A stretch of 64,000 bases of DNA from Apium graveolens (GCF_009905375.1 NW_027417502.1:62001-126000); one strand, 5' to 3'. Positions 9,163 through 20,965 are shown, numbered from the stretch's first letter. Notes: a model not told the origin generated them from the sequence alone. Numbers and translations are program-made.

Positions 9163-12100
9163 AGTTAAATGTGAATGCCTCTTTAATTAACTCTGGGTAC
9201 TAACTGCAGGGGTCGTGCCACTCTAAAGAGTTGAAAACATCGATTTAAGATGAAATGCAGAGTTGTGTATGTCAGCTAACTAGGTGACTGACAGTATGCT
9301 AAAAATTAATTAGTGACACATATTGACACATTCCACGTCCTGAAACACAAATGTATGAACTTATCTCTAACCTCTAACTCACTTCTTCAATGCCCAACCT
9401 CACATGTATTCTGTTTACAGATAAAATTGAGTAAATGTATTCCGTTTACAAACAAAAATTGAGTAACTGTAGTTAATTATGTATTGGTTACGGTTACAAA
9501 ATTGAAACTCCCTTACATTTTAATGATTTTTATAAATTCCTAAAATAATAATTTCAATATTTCTTATTTAACATATTTACTACTTTTTTAATATCATCTC
9601 AATTGTTAGTATTTACAATTTTTATGATACATTCTAATTGATGACTTAAAAAAATGTTATAGTATTTTTTTTATGAAACTAATAGTGATACAACTTCAAT
9701 AACTTATCTTTATAGTCTTGTATGCATCTATTCAATAATATGGATTATTTGGATGAGCAATTTTTAAACATATTTGATTAAAAGATAAAAGGAAATTTAT
9801 AAAAATTCTAAGTTTTTTTATGATATTAATATCCTGTGGAAAATATTTGTAACCATTAAAAGTAATAAATGTAACCTTTTTTTTATTTTTATGAAACATA
9901 ATTGAAATTACTTTTTGTTACACATGATTAAAAACTTGTTCTTAAGTAATAAAAAATGGATCGTAATTACTAAATTTTAAAGTTGCAAATAAGTTTGCCA
10001 AGTTATAAAACTATTTTGATTTTTTTAAATAATTTAAAGGTTTGTATTTTTGCAAATTATTATGGAAAACAATATTTTATATCTTTTTCTTCCATTCTTT
10101 ATGTCTTTTTAATAAACCCATTTTTTCAATCTATATATCTAAATATTACTTAACTTTTTTATGTATTTGAGAAAATAGTTAAATAATAAAAATAAAAAAT
10201 TTTACCAAGACAAAAAGCAAAATAATATTTAAAATACCTAAAATACATATGAGGTACAAATAAATATAAATGTTATTAGGGTTGACAAAGCTATTAACAA
10301 AATTTTTTATTTCTTTTTTCAAAAATATTGAAACTCTTGGATGACACTGCATGAATTATATGATTCCTATTTAACTATTCTTCATAAATGAAATGAGCCC
10401 TATTTACATGATTCCTGCCAATAAAAAAATGACATGTTTTATTTATGTATTATTTAGTAAAAAATCTTGTCTTTCTGGAAATGATTTCTGGAAATGAATA
10501 ATGCTAGATAACAAAATGACTTTGTCAAAATTTAAATTTAATTAAAATTTAGACATTTTTGTAACAATATTTGGGACATCTACATTTTAAACATGTAGCA
10601 TTGCTATACATGCAATGGTAAGTATTGTCTTCTAGGGACACTATCCTTCTAGCCCGGTAAATATCCGTTAATAACGGAGTTGAAAACTTCATTCACATTC
10701 TTTAATGAATAACAAATCTAAAACAAATGCGAGAAGAGTTGTCTCACAAGTACAAATAAGTGGCTAATTAATACGAAAAGGAATGTATGTTACCTTCAAT
10801 AATTTGATTTTGGAAGTAACTAGTTGTTGAAGAGCCGCTGGAATGGAGTGACCTCCTGTTAGCATCCATAGGCGCCAATGACTGTACCTCTTGTCTTATG
10901 GTTTCCATTACCCTCAACCCGGTTGGAAAGGAAGGCCACATTTTAACTTCAACACCATTTTCATTAAAAACAGCCGACCTCCTTTGGTGAGGGTTGATCA
11001 AATGAGAAGGTGCACCAGTTAGTTTATGATTTCTTTGTGGATCCACACCAAATCTTCCATTCAAAGAAAGGCTCAGACTTAAATCAATGTCTTCATTGAT
11101 TACATCAACTACAGCCTCCTTTCCTCTCATACTTGAACAAATAAAACACCAAGATAAATTTTATGAGTAATAAATGAATTGATATACAAATCGATAGAAT
11201 AACAAAAGTGATAGTAATACCTTGATGGGGATGCCCGGGGATTGATTGAATGAACCATAGTTAAATGTGAATGCCTCTTTAATTGACTCTGGGTACTAAC
11301 TGCACTAGTTGTGCCACTCTAAAGAGTTGAAAACATCGATTTAGGATGAAATGCAGAGTTGTGTATGTCAGCTAACTAGGTGCGTGGCAGTATGCTAAGA
11401 ATTAACTAGTGACACGTATTGACACATTTCACGTCCTGAAACAGACAAATGTATGCTTATCTCTAACCTCTAACTCACTTCTTCAATACCCAACGCTCAC
11501 ATGTATTCTGTTTACAGATAAAACTGAGTAAATGTATTCCAGACAAAAAATGAGTAACTGAATGACATATAGTTAATTATGTATTGGTTACGGTTACAAA
11601 ATTGAAACTCCCTTACATTTTACTGATTTTTATAAATTCCTAAAATAATAATTTCAATATTTCTTATTTAACATATTTACTACTTTTTTAATATCATCTC
11701 AATTGTTATACATTCTAATTGATGACTTAAAAAAATGTTATAGTATTCTTTTTATGAAACTAATAGTGATACAACTTCAATAACTTATCTTTATAGTCTT
11801 GTATGCATCTATTCAATAATATGGATTATTTGGATGGGCAATTTTTAAACATATTTGATTAAAAGATAAAAGGAAATTTATAAAAATTCTAAGTTTTTTT
11901 TATGTTATTAATATCATATGGAAAATATTTGTAACCATTAAAAGTAATAAATGTAACCTTTTTTTTATTTTTATGAAAAATAATTGAAATTACTTTTTGT
12001 TGCACTTGATTAAAAACTTGTTCTTAAGTAATAAAAAATGGATCGTAATTACTAAATTTTAAAGTTGCAAATAAGTTTGCCAAGTTATAACACTATTTTG

Positions 12101-12777
12101 ATTTTTTTTAAATAATTTAAAGGTTTGTATTTTTGCAAATTATTATGGAAAACAATATTTCATATCTTTTTTTCCATTCTTTATGTCTTTTTAATAAACC
12201 CATTTTTTCAATCTATTATCTAAATGTTACTTAACTTTTTTATGTATTTGAGAGAATAGTTAAATAATAAAAATACAAAATTTTACCAAGACAAAAAAGA
12301 AAATAATATTTAAAATACCTAAAATATATATGAGGTACAAATAAATATAATTGTTATTAGGGTTGACAAAGCTATTAACAAATTTTTTATTTCTTTTTTC
12401 AAAAATATTGAAACTCTTGGATGACACTGCATGAACTATATGATTCCTATTTAACTATTCTTCATAAATGAAATGAGCCCTATTTATATGATTCCTGCCA
12501 ATAAAAAAATGACATGTTTTATTTATGTATTATTTAGTAAAAAATCTTGTCTTTCTGGAAATGATTTCTCGAAATGAATAATGATAGATAACAGAATGAC
12601 TTTGTCAAAATTTAAATTTAATTTAAATTTAAATAGTTTTGTAATTAAACATGTAGCATTGCTATACATGCAATGGTAAGTATTGTCTCCTAGGGACACT
12701 ATCCTTCTAACCCGGTAAATATCCGTTAATAACGGAGTTGAAAATTTCATTCACATTCTTTAATGAAAAACAAATCT
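8628..12777. repeat. Two 2.1-kb tandem copies around the Ninja-like first exons
   Basis: 8628-10726 and 10727 to about 12777 are direct repeats with a period near 2,099 bp. Each starts at aaatgcgagaaNagttgtct, contains the first two coding exons of the Ninja-like gene, and continues into about 1.5 kb of AT-rich upstream DNA ending near cattcacattctttaatga. They differ by scattered substitutions and short indels (for example a missing stretch near 11705). The non-coding parts (9170-10725 and 11260-12777) show no gene. Sequences such as ttggttacggttacaa recur in both. Confidence 0.85.
10794..11258 (-). pseudogene. Ninja-like first exons, second copy without last exon (unit 1)
   Basis: Copy of the 5' half of the gene above: exon 11258-11221 and exon 11131-10794, with the same splice sites in the same phases and the same EAR motif (DLSLSLSLNGRFGVDP). 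No TIFY-binding exon follows within the duplicated block, so on its own it is truncated. Both exons are open and both donors are intact, so a transcript starting here could in principle splice over the second set of first exons to the shared last exon at 8217. That would make the two sets alternative first exons rather than gene plus relic; the sequence cannot decide. Confidence 0.65.
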
Positions 12778-12794
12778 CACACATTGTTGAGGCG

Positions 12795-13187
12795 ATGCCA
12801 TCAACAATGAAATCACTATTTAAAACCCTAAGAAAATACATTAAAACACCAGGGGGGGAAATAACTGGACCATGCTCAAGTCCTGAATACAAAACTGCCA
12901 TTCCAACTCTCAAAGATGTTCGAGTTTTTTCGCCTGCAACACCACCAACCAATCCCATTGTGCCCACCTCTGATACCAAAACTGTTTATGATATCCAGTA
13001 CTATACTCACGATCAGCGTCGTAACAGGCCACCTATTCGAATGACCGTTATGAAGAAAAGTGATGCTGTAAAAATGATGAAAGATAAGAAAAGTTTTGGA
13101 GTGCCTGATTTGCCTCCTGTTTATCTTACCAAAACGGTGGAAGAAGATTACAATGCTCGTGGTGGAGGTTACGTGCAATACAAATAA
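12795..13187 (+). CDS. Small protein resembling complex I subunit B14.5a/NDUFA7 (unit 1)
   Basis: 130-residue open frame from ATG 12795 (a second ATG follows at 12807) to TAA 13185. The frame stays open upstream to an ATG at 12738, but 12795 starts the basic, mitochondrial-looking stretch (MKSLFKTLRKYIK). The middle has YYTHDQRRNRPPI, similar to the YYxxRDxRRxxxPP core of NDUFA7, a peripheral subunit of respiratory complex I. The end has a conserved-looking LPPVYLT and a basic KKSDAVKMMKDKK. The NDUFA7 match is from memory of one motif and could be wrong; that the frame is a real protein is more secure, since codons look unbiased by repeats and the frame is intact only here. Units 2 and 3 are frame-broken at a G homopolymer (7 G here). 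Confidence 0.55.
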   Translation: MPSTMKSLFKTLRKYIKTPGGEITGPCSSPEYKTAIPTLKDVRVFSPATPPTNPIVPTSDTKTVYDIQYYTHDQRRNRPPIRMTVMKKSDAVKMMKDKKSFGVPDLPPVYLTKTVEEDYNARGGGYVQYK

Positions 13188-13242
13188 GGTTGGTAGCATA
13201 ACTATAAGAATGCATCATAATTCTCAAATTAAGATATCAGGG

Positions 13243-13559
13243 GAGAGAGAAGAGTAGAAAGAATAAAAAAGACCCCCAAAATTTTCAGCTAGGACATGTC
13301 AGGGATCTTGTAGATGTATGCTAACTTCATCTAAATTTTAATAGTGATATACACTATTCAAAATGAACCAAATTTACTAAGAATGTGCCCACGGACAAAT
13401 ATATTCTCCGTCCCTCTTTTTCCGAACGGTCAAGATAACCAAATTTTAACTGTAATTTATTATTATTTTATAATTGAATAAAATAAAAAAATTATATTGT
13501 TAAAAAATATATTTACTCTACTTTAATAAATAATTTTTAGTATTTTAAAATAATATAAG
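13243..13559. repeat. Relic of the Kunitz-flank repeat
   Basis: From agagtagaaagaataaaaaa onward this matches 5274-5780 with gaps (gaccccCAAAATTTTCAGC, tgctaacttcatct, ccgaacggtcaagataacc, taatttttagtNtttt). It is cut off by the LTR that starts at 13560. There is no coding sequence, only a further dispersed copy of the same flank. Confidence 0.6.
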
Positions 13560-14127
13560 TGTTATGGATAAAAAACCAAGGTTATTACTTGCTGTATTTA
13601 ATACTAAGATTCGGGAGCTCAAGGCCTTTAATGGCTGCTCTCGTGTTTCGTGACTCGATCTGCCTTTACGAGATGCCTACGTATCTCTGTGAATTAGAGA
13701 ATCAAGCCAAAAAACGTAGTTCTGATTTGTGGGGTGAGGCCCCTTATATAGATGTGGGAGTCCTTGAATTGGACTTGGTATAGGAGACTTGGTGGACAAG
13801 CCTCTGAATTAGGATAGACTTAGGAGTCCTAGGAAGTAGGAAGCTGATTCCTTATCTTTTTAGGTCCCTTTGAGGCTAATCTATAAGGATTTATATCCTT
13901 ATCGGGACTCTTCTCATTAGCTGATTTTTCCCTTATTAATTAATTACGAAATTAATTAATAATTAGGGCTTTTGGGCCTTTTTTATTCCATCAGGCCTGA
14001 TTTGGTCCATCAGGCTTAACCTTTCTGGTCTGAGTTTCATATATCTTTTTATTGGGTCTAGCAGCCCACAGCTTGTACAATTAATGCAGTATTTAATTAT
14101 ACAATCATAATTTATTTATCCCTATCA
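13560..14127 (-). repeat. 3' LTR of the Tat element (unit 1)
   Basis: 568 bp running from TGTTATGG to CCCTATCA on the plus strand, with the TG...CA ends of an LTR. It matches the LTR at 58740-59307 with about 15 differences by eye. It contains GGCCCATATAG-like and AATTAATTAAT palindromic AT stretches. A 74-codon frame near its start is not a gene. Confidence 0.88.
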
Positions 14128-14249
14128 TTTGCCCCCCAACTTTTGGGAAACATTGATTAGGTTTCGCAGAAGTTAAGTCTATTTGTTCCCTTACAGGGTT
14201 TCGTTTTTCCGTAAAGTGTGGAGCGACCTACACATTTACAATGAATTTT

Positions 14250-14776
14250 TCCTTTTATTCAGGAATTATCTTAATTTCCAGGAATTTTTCCTTTATTTCC
14301 GGGATTTTTTCCTTATTTTCTGGATTTTTCCCTTATTTTCTGGATTTTCCCCTAATTTTCTGGGACTTTTCCCTTATTTTCTGGGGACTTATCCTTAATT
14401 TTCTGGATTTTCCCTAATTTCCCGGGACTTATCCTTAATTTTCTGGATTTTTCCCTAATTTCCCGGGACTTATCCTTAATTTTCTGGATTTTTCCCTAAT
14501 TTCCCGGGACTTATCCTTAATTTTCTGGATTTTTCCCTAATTTCCCGGGACTTATCCTTAATTTTCTGGATTTTTCCCTAATTTCCCGGGACTTATCCTT
14601 AATTTTCTGGATTTTTTCCCTAATTTCCCGGGACTTATCCTTAATTTTCTGGATTTTTCCCTAATTTCCCGGGACTTATCCTTAATTTTCTGGATTTTTC
14701 CCTAATTTCCCGGGACTTATCCTTAATTTTCTGGATTTTTTCCCTAATTTCTGGGATTTTCCCTAATTTCTGGCTT
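14250..14776. repeat. 41-bp tandem array in the element's 3' non-coding region
   Basis: About nine units of the pattern cccgggacttatccttaatt + ttctggatttttccctaattt, preceded by shorter degenerate ttttctgga repeats. Unit length varies by one base through T-run changes. Each unit carries a CCCGGG palindrome. Tandem arrays between integrase and the 3' LTR are common in Tat-lineage elements. Confidence 0.85.
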
Positions 14777-14779
14777 AAA

Positions 14780-15425
14780 ATCGATCAGAATGCATTCAAA
14801 ATCGATCAGGATGCAGACAAAATTGATCAGGATGCAGCCAAAATCGATCAGGATCCTGATCGAATTAGCTCAGGATCTTACACTCTGATCGACAGGATTC
14901 CTGATCGATTTCGATCAGGATTCTGACCGAATTGGCCTTCAAAGTGACACCCTAGTCGATTGTTACACGGGCTTGATCGACCAGGATTCCTGATCGATTT
15001 AGATCAGGACTCTGATCGAATTAAATGGCTCTCGACCATTCTGATCGAATGGAATATCGATCAGGACTCTCTTCTCTGTCGATCAGGACTCTGATCGATC
15101 TTAGGGGATTTCTTCCCTCCTGTTCGAATAAGATATCGATCAGGACTCTCTTCTCTGTCGATCAGGACTCTGATCGATCTTAGGGGATTTCTTCCCTCCT
15201 GTTCGAATAAGATATCGATCAGGACTCTCTTCTGTGTCGATCAGGACTCTGATCGATCTTAGGGGATTTCTTCCCTCCTGTTCGAATAAGATATCGATCA
15301 GGACTCTCTTCTGTGTCGATCAGGACTCTGATCGATCTTAGGGGATTTCTTCCCTCCTGTTCGAATAAGATGTTGATCAGGACCCTCTTTTGCATCGATC
15401 AGGACTCTGATCGAACCATATTAAG
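14780..15425. repeat. CGATCAG-rich region with 79-bp tandem repeats
   Basis: CGATCAGG and its complement recur about thirty times. From about 15053 to 15380 four to five units of 79 bp follow one another, each with atatcgatcaggactctctt, a CGATCAGGACTCTGATCG near-palindrome and gatttcttccctcctgttcg. An upstream start codon at 15313 falls inside this array and is in frame with the ORF below, but the intervening part is repeat and promoter sequence, so it is not taken as the start. Confidence 0.85.
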
Positions 15426-15558
15426 GTTCTGGTCGATTTTTGACTTTTTAAATTCCACAGGAGCTTCTAGATTGTTCCTGATACTTCTTGTAGATGGGCC
15501 TCTAGGTTGGGCCTGGCTAAATGGGCCTAAAAACGCCTCGTATTCCGAGCTTTTCGCC

Positions 15559-15566
15559 TATATAAG
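15559..15566 (+). promoter_or_regulatory. TATA box of the antisense extra ORF (unit 1)
   Basis: TATATAAG in the context cgccTATATAAGtgtag, about 170 bases before the ATG at 15733. Upstream are several TGGGCCT motifs (15494-15535) resembling plant site-II type promoter elements; downstream is a CT-rich leader (ccctcacttcacttcccact). A transcription start near 15590 is inferred. Confidence 0.6.
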
Positions 15567-15732
15567 TGTAGTGTGGAGTGAGAACCCTCACTTCACTTCC
15601 CACTTCTCATTTTCTCTCACAATTTCCTCTAGAGTTCTCCCTTTGAGAAGGCGATTTCCGGCTACCAAAGCCACCGCAGCTCCACCATTTTCAAGAATTT
15701 CTGGGTTTCAAGCCTTCAACCGAAGCATATCA

Positions 15733-16333
15733 ATGGCGGACCGTGACCTGGCTCGTTTGCAGAAGATGAATGTCTCTAAAAGAGGTACAAACATTCAAAT
15801 TCAATCTCCATATACTTCCCTCATTGATATGATTAACTCGAGAGGTGATGAATATCCTTCTCTATCTGAGTTAGATTCGTATAATCATGGTAACACTTTT
15901 CATGAGTTAGATGGTAGGATAGAGTCTATGAACACCTTGTACAGACTTCCACCCCACCTTAGGATCACTCCAGCCGCCCCTGGGGATAGGACTTGTAATT
16001 GGGAGGGGGATACCCTGTTCATTTATCGAGGAGCCCTGACCGCAGGTCTTAGGTTCCCATTCCATGAATTTATTCCTCGTTTACTAGCCGATGTACGAAT
16101 CAACCCTTGTCAACTCCCTCCTAACGCCTGGAGGAACATTATCTGTTTTATGGTCCTTTGTCTCAGGAATAGCTTCCCTCTTTCCGTAGCTGTCTTTAGG
16201 AAAGTTTTCCAATTCTATAATAGTTCCATGAGTCAGCCAGGCTGGGTTTTAATTCGCCAACGGCCCAAAATTCCCCATATCTTTGATAGTAACTCTATAG
16301 TCGAGAACAACCCTAAATGGAGGGATGAGTTTG
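15733..16333 (+). pseudogene. Antisense extra ORF of the Tat element, truncated (unit 1)
   Basis: Starts at caATGGCGGACC and encodes the first ~200 residues of the putative gypsy-type transposon protein family (Pfam PF04195-like): LRFPFHEFIPRLL, then QLPPNAWRNIICF. The function of this family is unknown. At 16330 the sequence switches to receptor-kinase LRR sequence, and the frame ends at 16338. See 50784-52641 for the complete version. Confidence 0.75.
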
Positions 16334-19212
16334 CCTAGTGATATTAAAGGGTTGAGGAATTTGAGGGTTCTTAATTTGGGGTTTAATGAGATTGCAGGGG
16401 AGATTCCGAGTTCGTTGTCGGGTTGTGGGGGATTACAAGTGTTGAATTTGGCAGGGAATCAGTTGAATGGGACAATTCCGGTGTTTTTGGGAAAGTTTGG
16501 GGATTTGAGAGGGGTTTATTTGTTGTTTAATAGGCTTAGTCGACAGATTCCCCCTGAGATTGGATTTAGCTGTCGGAAACTTGAGCATTTGGAGCTTGCG
16601 AGTAATTATCTTGTCGGAGGGATACCTAGCAGTTTGGGTAATTGTAGCATGCTGCAGTCACTTTTGCTATATTCGAATATTCTAGAAGAGGTAATCCCTG
16701 TGGAACTTGGACAATTAAGTAAGCTTCAAGTGTTGAATGTTTCAAGGAATAGTTTGAGTGGAATGATACCCCCTGAACTTGGAAAGTGTTCTGAGTTATC
16801 TGTTGTAGTGTTCTCAAACTTGTGGGATTCTCTTAGTGGTGGTGCTGAGTCGGAATCTGATCTGTTGCCGACTTCTGGTCATATGGAATTTAACTTTTTC
16901 AAGGAACAATTCCCACAGGAATTGTTACTCTTCCGAAGCTCAAGATATTATGGGCACCAAGAGCCACTTTGGAAGGAAAACTTCCCAGTGATTGGGGTAC
17001 TTGCAACAGCCTGGAAATGGTGAATTTGGCCGAAAATTATTTCATGGGAGAAATTCCTGTTGGTCTAACCAGATGCAAGGGCTTGTACTTTCTTGATTTG
17101 AGTTCAAATAGGCTGACAGGGGGCCTTGTCGGGAGTCTTCAAGTTCCTTGTATGACCCTGTTCGATGTCAGCAGTAATTTTCTGTCTGGTTCTATGCCCT
17201 TGTTCAATTCTAGTGCTTGTCCTCTTATTCCTTCAATAAGCCATAAGCCTTTTGAACCCTACACTCCCTCAACCGCATATGTTTCATTTTTCGCATATGG
17301 AGCTCGAAATGCAACTTCAATTCCATCATTTGGAGATGTTGGTAATCTTGCAATCTTGCACAACTTCGGTGGCAACAACTTTACTGGTTGATTCTCTTCG
17401 GTACCAATTTCGCAAGAGAGATTAGGTTCACATACTGTTTATGCATTTCTAGCTGGCCAAAACAAGATGAGTGGACCAATTCCGGGTGGATTATTTGGGA
17501 AGTGTGGAATGTTGAAGGGCTTTATTGTTAATGTCAGTGGAAATGAATTACCTGGTCAATTTCCTCCACAAATTGGTTCAATGTGCAGGTCTCTCATACA
17601 TTTGGATACCTCTAGAAATCAGATTGCCGGAGCAATTCCTAATTTTGGAGGTTTGGTTTCTCTTGTTGCTTTAAATTTGAGTTGGAATCGGTTACAAGGT
17701 GCGGTTCCTGCCAGTCTTGGTCAGATCAGTAATCTTAAATCTATTTCTTTAGCCGGCAATAACCTTACTGGCCCCTGTACCTGCGAGCTTATGGAAGCTG
17801 CAGTGTTTAGAAGTGCTTGATGTTTCTTCGAACTCTCTCTCTGGGGAGATTCCAGACACTGTTGTGCATTTGACCAACCTCACCACTCTGCTGCTTAACA
17901 ACAATAAATTCTCTGGTCAGCTTCCCCCTGGTTTGGCAAATGTGACTACTCTTTCAGTGTTCAACGTGTCTTTTAATAACCTATCCGGGCCGGTCCCCCT
18001 AAATAGTAACTCAATTAAATGTAATGATCTCGTTGGGAACCTATATCTGCAGCCCTGCCGTGTGTACTCTTTGTCAGGATCATCTTCAGATCAACAAGGA
18101 GGAAATTTCGAAAATGATGCTGCTTCCCCTTCTGTGAGCGAAAGCAGCAAAAGAGTAGCAATAATGGTTTCAATTCGATCGAGATTGCATCCATAACATC
18201 TGCATCAGCTATTGTATCAGTTTTGCTTGCTCTAATTGTCCTGTTCTTTTACACCCGAAAGTGGCATCCAAAGACCAGGGTTGGTGGGTCTATCAGAAAG
18301 GAAGTTACTGTATTCACTGATATAGGGGTTCCTTTGTCCTTTGAGAATGTAGTGCGGGCCACAGGAAGTTTTAATGCAAGTAATTGCATAGGGAATGGCG
18401 GTTTTGGAGCAACCTACAAAGCTGAAATTTCCCCGGGCGTCTTGGTGGCTATAAAACGGCTTTCAGTTGGACGTTTCCAAGGAGTCCAGCAGTTTGATGC
18501 AGAAATCAAAACACTAGGCAGATTGCGCCATCCTAATCTCGTTACCCTAATTGGCTATCATGCAAGTGAGACAGAGATGTTTCTGATTTACAATTATTTA
18601 CCTGGAGGTAATTTGGAGAAATTTATTCAGGAAAGATCTACAAGAGCAGTGGATTGGAGGATACTTCACAAGATTGCTTTGGACATAGCACTGGCGCTGG
18701 CATATCTGCATGATCAATGCGTGCCACGTGTTCTACATCGTGATGTAAAGCCTAGCAATATATTGTTGGATGAAGACTTCAATGCTTATTTGTCCGACTT
18801 TGGATTAGCTAGACTCCTTGGAACATCAGAGACCCATGCTACTACTGGCGTTGCTGGGACTTTTGGATATGTAGCTCCCGAGTATGCAATGACTTGTCGT
18901 GTTTCTGACAAGGCTGATGTCTATAGTTATGGAGTGGTGCTACTTGAGTTAATTTCGGACAAAAAAGCCTTAGATCCCTCATTTTCTTCATATGGTAACG
19001 GTTTCAACATTGTTGCTTGGGCATGTATGCTTTTGCGGCAAGGACGTGCCAAAGAATTCTTCACAGCAGGATTATGGGATGCAGGTCCGCATGATGATCT
19101 GGTTGAAGTGTTACACCTGGCAGTTGTATGCACTGTCGAAACTTTGTCTACGAGGCCAACTATGAAGCAAGTTGTTCGGCGGCTGAAGCAACTTCAACCG
19201 GCGTCATGTTAG
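16325..19212 (+). pseudogene. RPK2-like receptor kinase pseudogene fused to the element's extra ORF (unit 2)
   Basis: Identical by eye to 1268-4146 of unit 1, with the same breaks (shift near 16903, TGA at 17389-17391, shift near 17790, shift near 18169) and the same open kinase half from 18223 with all catalytic motifs. The first ~85 codons present in unit 1 are replaced by retrotransposon sequence. The junction supplies an ATG at 16325, out of frame for the extra ORF but in frame with the LRRs (MSLPSDIKGLRNL), opening 232 codons. Confidence 0.87.
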
Positions 19213-20048
19213 CAAGATAGGAGCAACCAGCTGATGACATAGTGATTAGTAGGATCTAAGCACAGCCAGCAACTGTATGTTATAAATATCAATATAATCA
19301 GCTGATGGGCATATGTGAAGCAATTGTGTAGGCTTTTTATTTATTTATTTTTTTGGTTAATGAATGTTTGAAATTTTGAAATAATCATGTAGAGTTGTAT
19401 TGTTTCATAATATCAGATTTAACTTGATCCGCAGTTATAGATTGTCCAACAAGCATATTACTTTTGTGCTTTTTTTTTTTTTGGTTCGTAGTTAGCTCGT
19501 GTTGTGAATAGCTTGGATTGATCATGATTGTGTCTTGGCTTGATTCGCCTCCAAATCAGTTGTACTAGCTTTTGGTTTTTGTAGGGGCATCTCACTGATT
19601 TGGAATCAGTCAAATACTGATATCTAGCTTCAGTTCTCTACTGATTAATGGAAGAAACAGCCGGGGATGCTTTATTTTTGGTAAATTTGTTTGGATTATT
19701 ACTATTTCTGGTAAATTTTTTGATTCAGTTTAGCACTCCTTGTGAATTCGCAGTGTTTGTGCATCCAGCTGTACAATATTTATCTGGAGTTGCCCCTCGT
19801 GTTGCTGTGTTCCCTGTGTTCCAGTCTTTAAACACTCTGAGCCTGATAAGTTTTCGTTATTGTTGCTCATTTGAATAGTTGGTACATTATTTATCTCGCT
19901 GAATGGAAATTATACTTGCATGCTCTGCAACTAAAGAGTTCAGCTCAACACTATGTATTCAGTTCTGATATATTACGGTATATTTCATCTAAGCTAAACG
20001 CACAAAGGAACTCAAGAAACACCATACCATATGTTTCCTCTGCTACCC
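19213..20048. other. Receptor-kinase 3' flank (unit 2), no gene seen
   Basis: Same T-rich stretch as 4147-4982, with no recognisable gene. Confidence 0.6.
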
Positions 20049-20288
20049 TAAAATTATCTCCATTCCTGTGCATAATAGTCATCGTCTTACTGTGTATTTC
20101 TCAGTCATTCCTCGGAAACTTCCAGGCAGTGCTAGATGTAGATGGTCAAGAACTACAAGCCGGTGCAAAGTACAAGATGTACAGGGTGGAGGAAATGGCG
20201 GTGGCCTCTAGACGGGACAGACCCTTTTTATGCGTCGCAAGAGGATCATGAACAAGCTAATGGCCTACCGGTAAGTGTTTACCAGTAA
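20049..20288 (+). pseudogene. Kunitz-type protease inhibitor fragment (unit 2)
   Basis: Same as 4983-5222: leader, AVLDVDGQELQAGAKYK and ASRRDRPFLC, with the same extra base that closes the frame at 20251. Confidence 0.6.
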
Positions 20289-20965
20289 ACTAAAAAAATG
20301 GATGCCAATTTAAGTTTGTGTAATGATATGAATATTGTGTAGAAGAGTAGAAAGAACAAAAAAGACTCCCAAAATTTTCAGCCAGAACATGTCAGTGATG
20401 TTGTAGATATGCTAACTTCATCTTTGATGGGCCTTCCAAGTCCACCAACGTGCTGGAAATGATACTTGAATCAATGAGTTCTTAAACCAGAGCTATCTTA
20501 ATAGCAACAGGGCCTTGCACTTTTTTTTTTCTGGGCATACACATTAAGCACCTAAAATTTACAGGTGTGACTCATTTTAATTGGCTTTGAATTTTTAATG
20601 ATGATTGGCTTCTGCTTTTACAAAGTCTACCCTATTCCAAATGAACCAAATTTATAAATTTTAGTACTTAGAATGAGCTCACTGGACAAATATTTTCTCT
20701 GTCCCTTTTCATTGTCACATTTAATTCTGAACGGTCAAATTAACCAAATTTTAACGAAAATTTATTAAAATTTTTATAATTGAATAAAATAAAAAAATAT
20801 ATATAATTGGAAAATGTATTCAATCTACTTTAATATATAATTTTTAAAATTTTAAACTAATATAAGAGTAATTTATATTTTTTTGGCAAAAAATTGATCA
20901 TTTTGAAGAATAAAAAACATTTTTGATGAAAATTGTTTAATTTGAACAATGGAAAAAAAATGCAG

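Larger units (their letters stand above)
1268..16333. repeat. Large tandem repeat, unit 1 (15,066 bp)
   Basis: First of three head-to-tail units. Its first base corresponds to 16334 and 33858 in the later units; its last bases, TTTG at 16330-16333, correspond to 33854-33857 and 51381-51384. It is about 2.47 kb shorter than the other two because one of two internal duplicate blocks (see 20366-22836) is absent. Long stretches, for example the receptor-kinase region against unit 2, show no difference to the eye. Confidence 0.92.
13560..16333 (-). mobile_element. 3' part of a Tat-lineage Ty3/gypsy element (unit 1)
   Basis: The left 2.77 kb of the complete element at 48612-59307, cut off at the tandem-repeat junction. 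On the element's own (minus) strand it holds the 3' LTR (13560-14127), a purine tract just outside it (complement of 14128-14143, with six consecutive G), the 3' non-coding tandem repeats, and the first 600 bases of the antisense extra ORF. No gag-pol is present. Confidence 0.85.

Noticed and set aside
13559..13783. Frame at the start of the LTR (also 31081 and 58706)
   Set aside because: LTR sequence with no domain; present only because the LTR is repeated.
14183..14398. Phe-rich frame in the T-rich repeat (also 31761 and 49234)
   Set aside because: Product of the ttttctgga tandem repeat, not a protein.
14780..15425. CRISPR-like array
   Set aside because: Plant retrotransposon context, contiguous 79-bp repeats without unique spacers, no cas genes.
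15313..15732. N-terminal extension of the extra ORF
   Set aside because: Runs through the 79-bp array and promoter; interrupted in unit 3 by one base; ATG 15733 has a better context and follows a TATA box.
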